Source: Siphonodentalium dalli (taxonomy: Eukaryota; Mollusca; Scaphopoda; Gadilida; Siphonodentaliidae). From it: a stretch of 64,000 bases of DNA. This document shows, one piece after another, positions 31,830 to 40,974 of the stretch. Position 1 is the stretch's first letter. Each line of letters starts with the position of its first letter. The position numbers were made by a program, and so were the translations under genes. The stretch spans positions 55,082,025 through 55,146,024 of the forward strand of contig CP136068.1 in the NCBI GenBank assembly GCA_032622095.1, given 5' to 3'. The notes below the pieces were generated by a model, which was not told the origin of the DNA, did no database searches, and worked only from the letters and a program-made list of their open reading frames with translations.

Positions 31830-31985
31830 ATTTTTTATTTGAAATTTTTGAAATTTTTGGAAGATTTGAAATTTTTGGAAGATTTGAAATTTTTGGAAGA
31901 TTAGAAATATTTGAAGTTTTGAAATTTTGGGGTTTTGATAATTTGGAAGTTTGGAAATTTTTTTTTGGGGTTTTTGATAATTTGG
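31830..31985 (-). repeat. A/T-rich ~17-bp repeat patch, right arm
   Basis: Mirror of 23,740-23,895; TTTGAAATTTTTGGAAGA repeats beside a TTTTTGGGG run. Confidence 0.8.
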
Positions 31986-32018
31986 AATATTTTAGTACAA
32001 CCAATTTTATCCTCGAAC

Positions 32019-32188
32019 AATTTTACCCTCAAACAATTTTTAGACCCAAAGATTCTATTTTGAGAAGTGAGGCGAACGAGACACCCACAACCAATTTTAG
32101 ACCCAAAGATTCTATTTTTAGATGTGACGCGAACGAGACACCCACAACCAATTTTAGACCCAAAGATTCTATTTTTAGATGTGACGCG
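32019..32188 (-). repeat. Subterminal 57-bp tandem repeat, right arm (3 units)
   Basis: Mirror of 23,534-23,703: three units with CAATTTTAGACCCAAAGATT and CTATTTTTAGATGTGACGCG. Confidence 0.9.
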
Positions 32189-32208
32189 AAGGAGCCCCCT
32201 ATTCTTCT

Positions 32209-32214
32209 GCGACC
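32209..32214 (+). other. Right 6-bp target-site duplication (GCGACC)
   Basis: Direct copy of the GCGACC at 23,508-23,513, immediately outside the right terminus. It supports integration of the whole palindrome as one unit. Confidence 0.8.
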
Positions 32215-33220
32215 GTGGGCGACGAGGCGTGATCCGGATATGAAATGTCAAACATATTAAAAGTATAATATGGACGATCGGGAGGTCATGCTTCATTGAC
32301 CCCCCTCACGTGGGTGAATCTGACTCGTGATAATGCAAAGAAACATCACAATGTAATTAACTGTCGTGTGATAATTCGAATTTGTTGATGTTTGGTGGGT
32401 GGGTGGGTGGTCGATAGGACATTTTTTTCCGCAACTCAAAAATATTTTTCCTGCAAGTCTTTTAGACTGTTTTTGCAATGAGTTTGGCTTAAAACACATC
32501 TATATGTCATATTAACATAAATGAAAATTTCACGATGATCAGACAAACAGTATAGCCTGTAGCCCATGCTAATGGATTGAATTTTGAAATCCAAGATGGA
32601 TGGCTGCTGGCAGCTAGGTTTTTTTTTGACCGAATGACCCCAAAATGACTTGTTCCTATTTACATGTCAATGTTAACATCCATGATTAATAGTATGCACA
32701 GAAATTCACATACAGCTGTTTACAGTGAATTTCCCACCGCAAATCTCTGTTTTAGTTTTAAAAGGGGGGTGGGTGTCCAAAAATGTCAGAAAAAACTGCC
32801 GAAAACGGAAAAAAAATTGGACGCGGGGGTGGGTGGGTCCCAAACAAGGGTCGAAAGTCAAAAATCAGCATACGTGCCTGCAAATTTTTTCCGACTCCCC
32901 CCTAGGATTTGGAGAAAAAAAACATGATTTATTTGTATACGATCTGATGTGCAATCTAATGGATCCACATGCTCCAGACTTAAATGGCTATATCTCGTTT
33001 CGTCACGCGAGTCGCGACTGATTGCCTTGATGTCCTAGGCGGTGGAGTGGTTTTGCTTTCCAGAGTCTTCCTCAGCAAAATAAAAAAAAACTCATCCCGG
33101 TACACATACGTGTAAAAACAAATGCGCACTGGTGGGTCAAGCAATGCCGAATCCGTAATTACGGCGTCTGTAGGGTGTATACTGCCAGGCATATCAGGCG
33201 CTGTCATATGAACTATGGAG
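32215..33220. other. Intergenic, no recognised gene
   Basis: The stretch has short GGGTGGGTGGGTGG and GGGGGTGGGTGGGT runs (32,392-32,411 and 32,763-32,840). I see no gene, transposon end or extended repeat; open frames are short and compositionally biased. Confidence 0.4.
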
Positions 33221-33223
33221 TAA

Positions 33224-34122
33224 ATACAAGAAAACCATAGTCAGAAATGGTAACACTACAAATATAAATTATAATATAAAATATATTCGTTACACGAATT
33301 CACCGCCTCAGAATTCCGTTAAAACAACTACTCCTTCAAATTATAAAAAAAAAATACGGCTTATTACTGCAGGTTTCTCATTTACCACACCAGAAAGCTT
33401 CTAAATGCGGATAAAAAATCGTAGGTATTGTGTTCCCGCCAAGAGTGCATGGCCCAGCTATTGTTCATACCTAAACGTCGAAAGCAATTAACGCGGTCAT
33501 AATGGTTCCATACTGCAACTATAAGACATCCAGCGAATACACACCCCACGAAAACCCGAAATGTGTTGTCCTGCGAGAAATCCCATCGCTATAGCTCAAT
33601 TTGACACGGCCAGATTAGCTTTTCTACAATATCCTGAAACAATAAAGCTTCTCAAATCATCGGCATAGTCAATAGAACTTTCACGAACTTAGACATTCCA
33701 ACTACAGCTTTTATCGGACTCGGGGTCGCAGTACAACTTTAACGCGTCCCAAAATAACCGCATTCGGGCTAGCACTAGTACAGCTTTTAAAGCGACCCAA
33801 TCTATTTACAAGAAAACCATAATCAGAAATGGTAACGCCCTCAAGATCATATTATTAGCCATAAATATAAATTATAATGTATACATGAATTCACCCCCTC
33901 AGAATTCCGTTAAAACAACTAATCCTTCGAATTATTACAAACAACTACGGCTTATTACTGCAGGTTTCTCATTCACCACACCAGAAAGCTTCTAAATGCG
34001 GATCAAAAATCGGAGGTATTTTGTTCCCGCCAAGAGTGCATGGTCCAGCCATTGTTCATACCTAAAGATCGAAAGCAATTAACGCGGTCATAATTATTAC
34101 ATACTGCAACTATAATACCATC
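33224..34122 (+). repeat. ~300-bp repeat family B, two direct copies
   Basis: Copies at 33,224-33,522 and 33,811-34,122 share AAGAAAACCATARTCAGAAA, GAATTCACCSCCTCAGAATT, CCGTTAAAACAACTA, CGGCTTATTACTGCAGGTTT, CACACCAGAAAGCTTCTAAA, TTCCCGCCAAGAGTGCATGG and AAGCAATTAACGCGGTCATA. A third, inverted and more diverged copy is at 34,487-34,800. The intervening ~290 bp (33,523-33,810) is not repeated and contains no gene I can see. Confidence 0.85.
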
Positions 34123-34486
34123 ACAACACAACCATCAGTGGGCTGCAGAACGAAAAATGTATATAAAAGTTGAAATATAAGACTTACAAATTATCTTTTA
34201 AATTTCTTTTATTGGTAATTGACATAGCTTGTCACAAACCAAAAATCAACATTATTGACATAATAATGTAAAGGAAATAAACGAAATTGAAATTCCCAAC
34301 TACACCTTTTACCGGTGACCGGCGTCCTGATCGCGCAGTTCGACTTTTAAACTAATAAACCGGAAAAACCATAGAACCTGCATGGGGCCACGGAATTTTA
34401 TAATTTGGCCCACAGTATACACCTGGTGGTGTTAATGATTAAATACGTACTCGCTATCTTCGCGAATGTCGTATTGTTGCAGTATG

Positions 34487-34800
34487 TAACTTTTATGACC
34501 GCGTTAATTGCTTTCGATATTTAGGTGTGAACAATGGCTGGACCACTCTTGAAGATCGCATTGCGGGAACACAATGCATACTATATCAGGTAACATTGCT
34601 AAATTATGTCTCAGTTGGAATGTAGACTATAGGTGGTATTGCGAAGTATCCGGGGTGTATTTAATCCGATTAGTACAGTTTTGGTCCGCATTTAGAGGCA
34701 TTTCTGGTGATAAGCCACATTTGTTGTAATAGTTTGAAGGATTAGTTGTTTTAACGGAATTCTGGGGTGGTGCATTCATGAAACCTTGAAGGAATTATGA
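34487..34800 (-). repeat. Repeat family B, inverted diverged copy
   Basis: On the minus strand it has the family B landmarks in order: CAGAATTCCGTTAAAACAAC, a GCCTCTAAATGCGGACCAAA segment, CAAGAGTGGTCCAGCCATTG and AAGCAATTAACGCGGTCATA. Together with the copy at 33,811-34,122 it forms an inverted pair about 365 bp apart, which suggests a fold-back or terminal-inverted-repeat element. Confidence 0.75.
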
Positions 34801-34965
34801 ATAATTAGTCTCCGAATATCGGAAATCATGGATTATCTCAACCATTTAGTTGTTTTAATAGATGGTGGTGAATGAAACCTTGTCGGAAATTATTGATAAT
34901 GAATTTCGAGATTGTTTGTAAAATATTCAGTGTTCAGTCGCCGTAGATTCTATTCCAAACAAAAA

Positions 34966-35047
34966 AACCAGTGCCTCCAACAGTGCCTCCAACAGTGCCT
35001 CCAACTCCAACAGTGCCTCCAACAGTGCCTCCAACTCCAACAGTGCC
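34966..35047 (+). repeat. Short minisatellite (CAGTGCCTCCAA units)
   Basis: CAGTGCCTCCAA is repeated five times, with two units extended by CTCCAA, in a regular 12/12/18/12/18 pattern. It would encode a QCLQ-like run, but no gene surrounds it. Confidence 0.9.
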
Positions 35048-35059
35048 GCGCAAAAAGGC

Positions 35060-35510
35060 GTAAGATAATGGCCCTCAAGGTTTTAAGCGTGCATGCAGAG
35101 TCCAATCATACAACCCGTGACACACGATCCCACAGTGTACCATAATCAGGCTTCGAATTTAAAAACATGAGTTTTAAAAGCCTATATAATTTCTATAATT
35201 GGGCTACATAGTAAAGACGACATATTTTCGATAATTGGGATGCATAGCGTGTGAATTATAACACAAGATTTGTTTTAATTATCGAGTAAAAGAACTTTAT
35301 CTTAGGCTTTACACAGATGTTTAATCAGTTATCAGTAATCGCTGTAGTTATATTAAGAAAAAAATGTCCAGTTTTGTAATTATGCTTCCATGGTGTAACC
35401 AAGAAAATATTGTGTTATTCTATTGGGGCCGTTTTCTGTTTAATTGGTAATACTCAGAAACTAATGGCAGTATGAACGCAAAATCTCTAGGGAAACGTAG
35501 GCATCTATAA
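35060..35510. other. Intergenic, no recognised gene
   Basis: AT-rich DNA with no recognisable coding sequence or repeat, lying downstream (minus strand) of the truncated R4-like reverse transcriptase. Confidence 0.35.
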
Positions 35511-35519
35511 GGGCCGGTT

Positions 35520-36300
35520 ACTGAAAATGGAGGTATCTAGACCAAATTGCATTCTACTATCTCTACTGAATTCATCAACTTTATTAATCTGCGTTTGTAG
35601 ATCTTCATCGTTCTCTGCATATAACTTAATATCGTCCATATATAGTAAATGGGATATCTTATTTACATCAGTTTTATGTCTTCATCCGATATCCCGCCTG
35701 CATTGCATTCAGTTCTGAGCTCAATGGAAAGAGCCTGATGCAGAATAAGAGAGGAGAAAGCGAGTCACCTTGGAATATGCCGATTTTCACATATATGTTC
35801 TGAGTTTGAAGGGTACCTTCTTGGTATTTGAGGAATAATCTTGTTTTCCGTTGTCGCATTGAGCTTCTGATGAAATTGACTACGATTGGATTGATTTTAT
35901 AGATCACCATAGCCTTGATGATCCAGCTATGTGGCACGCCGTCAAACGCCTTTTTGTAGTCAATCCAGGTCATGCTGATGTCACTCTTTGATTTCTTAGA
36001 GCTCTCCATCAACATTCGGTTTATTAACAGGTTGGTCCTTGCACCCATATGAACCCATGATGTATCCCTTTTGTTCTTCTGTGATGCTCTTGGTAACCAA
36101 CAAGTGTTTGTAAATTCTCTCAGTCAAAACAGATGTAAGCATTTTGTACAATGTAGGGAGACACGTAATAGGCCTGTAATTTTTGGGGTTCTCTGTGTCA
36201 TTTGACTTTGGAAGCAAACTTGTTTTCCCTGTCACTAGCCATTCTGGAAGTAGACTGGGAGTTGCAATTAGGGAAGTAAAATGCGCAGATGTATCACAAA
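35520..36300 (-). pseudogene. R4-like non-LTR reverse transcriptase, copy 1 (3'-truncated)
   Basis: On the minus strand the sequence reads PEWLVTGKTSLLPKS and NPKNYRPITCLPTLYK (RT fingers), EEQKGYIMGSYGCKDQ, motif A as WIDYKKAFDGVPHSWI, motif B as GIFQGDSLSPLLFC and motif C as LLYMDDIKLY (about 35,650-35,621). Frame changes occur near 36,040 and 35,700. The F/YMDD box and the GDSLSPLLF block match those of elements with a restriction-like endonuclease (R4/R2-type), and copy 2 further on retains that endonuclease. Everything after the YMDD region is missing, cut at about 35,520. The 5' part of the same copy appears beyond the debris at 38.7-40.97 kb. Confidence 0.8.
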
Positions 36301-37330
36301 GTCACCCCATGGTTGAACGTAACACCCCGAGGTATTTCAGATCCCTTACTAGCGACTTATGGTTCAAAATACATCAACACTGTTCTGTCAGAAACTAGGA
36401 ACCCTTTCTTATGGCTTGGAAGAGTTGCTTGAAAAATATGCCAAACGATAATTCCCCCTTAGTGACTCAGACTGTTTGGAACCACGATGAACTCCAAATG
36501 AATAAAGCGCAATAAATAGTAGCGAGTGGAAGGGAAAATGTTTTTTTTTTTATAAACGATCTTATCACACAAGGAAATAATCTGCACACACTCGAAAGTT
36601 TCACCGCCAAATTTGACATACCCACCACTTTCTTGACATTACAAAGTGTCAATACGCAGCTCCGTATTTTATCAAAGCAGGCGAAGAATGATCTCACTAG
36701 CACTGAGACCCCATTCATTCCAAACAATATTCACCTGCTAACAAAAAGTAAACATGGATGTAAGGATTTTTACAACCTTCTTATCTCAGACACTGGTCAA
36801 TTCCTATTGTGTGTATCAAATTGGAAAAGAGATCTGGGACCTAATATAACCACAAGTTCATGGTCTCATATATTATCATCGCCATTCAATTATCTGCGAG
36901 ACTCTAGATTACAATGGGTTTAATATCGGATAAATACACGTATTTTGGGAACCAAAAGGTTGCTATTTCTTATGAAGATATATGCAGACGATTACTGTAA
37001 CTGGTGTAATTCACCTGAGAACATTGCCCACATATTCTATGAATGCTCTGCCGTAATACTATTCATAAATGACACAAAAATGGCTGGACAAACACAAGCT
37101 GGACATCTCTATCACTCATATCAACATAATTTTCAGTCTTCCCCGCCAGCAAAGTTTCAGTGTCAAAAATGTATTTCTGACATTGCTTAAATATTACATA
37201 TACAAAACCAAATTTGACACCGATAACTTATCCATGAAATCATTTTTACATGAACTTGATGAGAGATACCGCTTAGAGAAATATATAGCACTATAAAGAG
37301 AGATATCCTTAACGACTTCGAGTTTGAATG
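36300..37330 (+). pseudogene. Fragment of another non-LTR element (post-RT region and zinc knuckle)
   Basis: Plus-strand frames give TKSKHGCKDFYNLLI and WSHILSSPFNYLRDSRLQWV (to 36,921), then after a stop the block ILGTKRLLFLMKI, then YCNWCNSPENIAHIFYEC, a CxxC...H...C knuckle. 'RLQWxQYRIxxRILGTNxxL' followed by such a knuckle is the C-terminal signature of many jockey/RTE-like ORF2 proteins. The frame drifts after about 37,150 (ending LEKYIAL at 37,296). It is opposite in orientation to the R4-like copy it interrupts. Confidence 0.7.
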
Positions 37331-37855
37331 GTGTGAGATATACCTTGCCCTGTCAAGTACTTTGATGACAAATAACTATTTGTAATTCTGTTCGTTTTTC
37401 ACTTGCTGATGATTGTCAAATTAACGCTATATAAATTCCGGGCACGGATAGAGGCAATTTTTGTCACATCGGAGACTATAAATTACATGTATATTTAAAA
37501 GCATACTAAAAGATTTCTGGTGACATTCCAGTCATAAACATCGTCTGTGTAATACACAAACACGCATGATGTGTCTTCGATTTTGAACGTGTGTAAGGCA
37601 TGTGTGAGTTGCGAGCGAAAGTCCCCCTCCCGAAAATACCAGGACATTATTTTTGTTATTGTCATTATGCTGTATTTTAAATATATCAATATGTCCATGT
37701 ATATAGTGTCAATAAAAAAAAATCAATGGGCCCGTGAGTCCAATCTAATTATTGTTGTGTATGGAAAGCGTAGCGAGTGGTTTTACGGTGTCAAATATGA
37801 CAGGACATCTTTAAACTGAACAGGTTTTTTTTAACGCATACAGATAGGAGGTGTC
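37330..37855. other. Intergenic, no recognised gene
   Basis: This follows the retroelement 3' region. No coding sequence or repeat is recognised apart from an A-rich run near 37,715. Confidence 0.35.
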
Positions 37856-37856
37856 A

Positions 37857-38325
37857 CATGTGCAACTGCAAATTTAGTACTATATGTTGTTCTGAAATTA
37901 CTACCATTATACGAAAAGAACTACTCGTATATACCCGGGTGTAGCGGATTGTACCCGGGTATTCGCACAAAAGCAGGCATCTATACAATATATGGGATAT
38001 ACTGGGGCATTTTCCTTCAAAATCTGTCGTACTAGTCTCCTCAGGTATGAGAAACATGACATGTGTTGTTCTGAAATTACAACTCGTACATATACCCGGG
38101 TGCAACTGGAAGTTTAGTACCATAATATGTTATTCTGATATTACTACCGCCACAAGCAAAGAGCTACTGGTATATACCGGTGCAGCGGACTGTACCCGGG
38201 TATTCGCATCAAAGTATACGCGTATTTACAATGGGATATACTATAGGGCATTTTCCTTCAAACTATGTCGCATATACACTACTCTCCTTATGTGTTAGAA
38301 ATATGACAAGTGTTATTGACACATG
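37857..38325 (+). repeat. ~240-bp tandem duplication
   Basis: Two diverged units (about 37,857-38,065 and 38,098-38,320) share TGCAACTG(C/G)AARTTTAGTA, a TGTTNTTCTGAAATTACTAC segment, GTACCCGGGTATTCGCA, ATGGGATATACT and GGGCATTTTCCTTCAAA. A third CAACTCGTACATATACCCGGG phrase lies between them. Function unknown. Confidence 0.8.
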
Positions 38326-38689
38326 TATGTATGCACAATATATCGAAATTAATAGAATCCATATTAGCTTCAGTTTTATCTGTATTTTTAATATTATTTT
38401 TGCATATGTATAGGAACATCGGCCGTGGATTATGTATACAATATATGCCACTTTAAGCGCAATGTGATTGTGGATTACACATGCAACATCAGAGGACATA
38501 ATTATGTTGTTTTTCCTGCAGCAGCCCATATATACGTATGTGGCAATGCTAGCACACTAGTTGGTACCGATTTGAGACATATCAGTAGCAATGCATAGGG
38601 ATTAATATATTCGATCTCCCCAATTAGTCATAACCAATATACGTTATAACGAATCACATAAATGTCTCAAGTTTCTCTAGTTCAGGTGA

Positions 38690-39480
38690 TTTGGTCACAT
38701 CTTCTATCTTATTATTAATGTCTCGGTAGAACGATTTAGCACGATTTGGTTAAATGTTCTGTTCTATTCGTATTGTTTTGTTTGTTTGTCATACCGCTTT
38801 ATGCGTTGTGATTTTGCTTGAATTTTTTGCTTCAGATTTTCGATGACATCTTGAAGCTTCTCAGAACTATTGATGACATACTTCTTAAGTATTCTTCTCT
38901 TTTTGTTTTCATTTGTTCTGTTTTTCTCAACTTCCGTGAGGATTGACACATCTGCACGCATATTTTGAATCTTTCTCTGTATTCGACCTTTCCATTATGG
39001 TTCCTTTTTCTTTCTGACTTTGCTGTTTCTATCTCTAATATTAATATCCAGTCTTTGTACGACTGCTCGTGCTGATGCAAATAGCAGTGTATTTAACTCT
39101 GTTATGTTCATATTGCCATCGAGTAAAATTAATTCGATTGCATTATTAGCCAGTTTAAGTTCTTTCTTTGCTCTTTTATTTAAAAAAAATCAAGGATATG
39201 TTTTCTCTGTTCTTCATGTCTCTTTGAATTTCATGTTCGTATATTCTCTTAATGTTATCAATATATATACATGTTATATATATTCAGTTGTCCGTCTGTA
39301 GCAGGTGGTGTTTCGTCTTGTCTACTTGTATTAAACATGTCTTGAGACTGATCCTCGATATGCATGATACCTACAGACTGACTCATATCTAATTTATTTG
39401 AATAAGATTGTGTGCTATCAGGCAGGTCTTGCCCTAATTTATTCCCACCCCCCCCCCCCGATCCAACTGTTTCTGTCACA
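38690..39480 (-). pseudogene. R4-like element copy 1, N-terminal coding region
   Basis: The minus-strand peptide around 38,961-38,764 (NENKKRRILKKYVINSSEKL then DVIENLKQKIQAKSQRIKRY) matches copy 2 at about 48,230-48,070 (NERKKRKILRKYVINSDRTM then EEVIETLRQTIQAKSHRIRRY). The upstream Ser/Gln/Asp-rich region (39,479-39,258) and the overlapping frame at 39,080-38,832 belong to the same degenerate ORF. It contains frameshifts. A run of 10 C near 39,452 sits in this region and may be one of them. Confidence 0.7.
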
Positions 39481-39806
39481 ATCGGTGTCTCTTACTTGTG
39501 AGGCAGACGCTGATTGACAATGTTCATGTTGCCACCTTCTTGTTGTGGCGAGTTTATTTGCATCTAGCATTCGTTTTGAATCAGGGTTTCTCGACTTTCA
39601 TATATCAAATGACTTGCTCGTTATTGGCATGTCTGGGAAATGGTGATTAGCCATGTAATTACAAATGAGTACCCCTTCATACTCCTCAATGGACCAGGCT
39701 GTTCTTTCTCCTGGTATACGAGAAGTCGTTCCAGATATATTAGATGGATCACGTCTGACTTGTCGCTCATTGTGATTTCCAGTTGTACTCTGGCGAAAGG
39801 TATCGT

Positions 39807-39812
39807 CAGTAC
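39807..39812 (+). other. Left target-site duplication of MITE (CAGTAC)
   Basis: CAGTAC occurs directly before the MITE and again at 40,646-40,651. Removing the MITE and one copy restores the open reading frame of the host element. Confidence 0.8.
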
Positions 39813-40645
39813 TATGGGAGGCCAAATTCACATTTAATAATTAATTGTGCTTAAGCGCAATTCATGGTTATATGTAACTAAACACCCCTGGTTATAAATA
39901 TGTTTATCCATAACTTAACCTTAACTCCTATTGACATATCACCTCTTATTTCCATTGGTTTGGATGGGTAGGGAGCTAGCCTGACTTCTTTATCAAAATG
40001 GCTGACTCGCAATAGTATTATCTTATGTTTTGGTTGGAGCGACTCCTGATAGCATTATATTATCTTCTGTATATATTAGTTGGGACTACTCGCGATAGAA
40101 ATTTTGGGACATGGATGCTGATAATATGAAAATAGGGTTTTTTCCCTGATTTAAGTCAATAAGTAAACCATATGAGGCAAGCAAGCCCTCAAGCAGTGAC
40201 ACCACATGCATGCTATGGTATATGACCTAATAGTTGTGGCCCAAATCTGTGATAAAATACATTAAAAAACATCATATAAAAAATTAATAGAGTTCCGGGA
40301 AGGAGACATCAATTCTTTGGATATAGGGATGCTGATAATATGTAATTAGGGATTATCATTGTTGAACACATAGTCACAGTTGACTGTTGAGTACTCAGGC
40401 TAATTAAAACAGGTTAAAATTAGCCCAATGCTCCTCTTGTGTTGCTAGGTGATACACCAGGTCATGCCAATAGTTTATGGGTAGGTTAGATAGTAGTGAC
40501 AATTACGCTTAAGCGCAATCAATTCATTACGCTTAAGCGTAAATGCCCTATTTGTGCTTAAGCACAATATGTGCTATTTGCACTTAAGCGCAATTATTTA
40601 CGCTTAAGCGCAATTCATTATTAAATGTGAATTTGGCCTCCCATA
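39813..40645. mobile_element. 833-bp MITE with TATGGGAGGCC ends
   Basis: The terminal inverted repeats start TATGGGAGGCCAAATTCACA and continue through TTTAATAATNAATTG, about 38 bp. Inside the ends are clusters of the palindrome TTACGCTTAAGCGTAA / TTGCGCTTAAGCGCAA: one near the left end (39,846-39,861) and five near the right end (40,503-40,615). No transposase is present, so it is non-autonomous. A 6-bp duplication and exact restoration of the interrupted frame show a clean cut-and-paste insertion. The superfamily is not assigned. Confidence 0.85.
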
Positions 40646-40974
40646 CAGTACTCAGATCTGACCCGTCTGGGTGAACTGATAATGTTTGATTGTTACACGA
40701 TTCTTTAGATTTGTCTGGGATGTGTGCCGTCGTCTGCGTACATGGTGAGGATACAGCAAATTCATCCGGGGTCGTAAGGGAAGAGTCAACGGAGCTCCTT
40801 GTTGCCTGACTTATCTCGGTATCAGGAGGAGGGAACATTTTTGGACAGGGCGACGTTCCAGCCTGCATGCATTTTCTTTTTGTGTGTACCATCATGTCTG
40901 GTGTGTGAGCGTTTAGTTCAGCGGGTTGGCACCCTCCCATCCAGCCACACCAACGTGCAGGGACACACTCGGGG

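Larger units (their letters stand above)
23514..32208. mobile_element. 8.7-kb palindromic Polinton/Maverick-like element
   Basis: The two halves are reverse complements almost base for base, from AGAAGAATAGGGGGCTCC at 23,514 to its complement ending at 32,208, around a GC-rich core near 27,862. The ends are 5'-AG...CT-3', and the element is flanked by GCGACC on both sides. From the termini inward each arm has 57-bp repeats, a 17-bp repeat patch, two short unknown open frames, a rearranged relic of the ATPase gene start, paired ~240-bp tandem repeats, and one intact ATPase gene. Six-bp duplications, AG ends, repeat-rich inverted termini and an A32-like ATPase are Polinton hallmarks. DNA polymerase B, integrase, protease and capsid genes are not recognisable, so it cannot be autonomous. 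The arms differ in Gln-tract lengths and a few coding substitutions, so they are not exact mirror images. Confidence 0.8.
39598..40970 (-). pseudogene. R4-like element copy 1, 5' ORF split by a MITE
   Basis: The minus-strand frame 40,940-40,646 (beginning MGGCQPAELNAHTPDM) and the frame 39,812-39,598 (with RTAWSIEEYEGVLICNYMAN) are in the same phase once the 833-bp insertion and one copy of CAGTAC are removed. They were therefore one continuous reading frame. This is probably the N-terminal region of the same R4-like copy, with AWSxEEY resembling a Myb-like helix found near the N-terminus of such ORFs. Its 5' edge at about 40,970 abuts the 3' end of copy 2. Confidence 0.65.

Noticed and set aside
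23514-32208. Palindrome as a pure assembly or library artefact (missed adapter, mirrored read)
   Set aside because: The arms differ in Gln-tract lengths and several codons, and the flanks carry a direct 6-bp repeat, which a mirrored read would not create. I keep read-level confirmation as a needed check, but do not treat artefact as the leading explanation.
32664-33021. Plus-strand frames with KGGWVSKNVRKN-like text
   Set aside because: They lie in G-run low-complexity DNA without a motif, alternate start or conserved neighbour.
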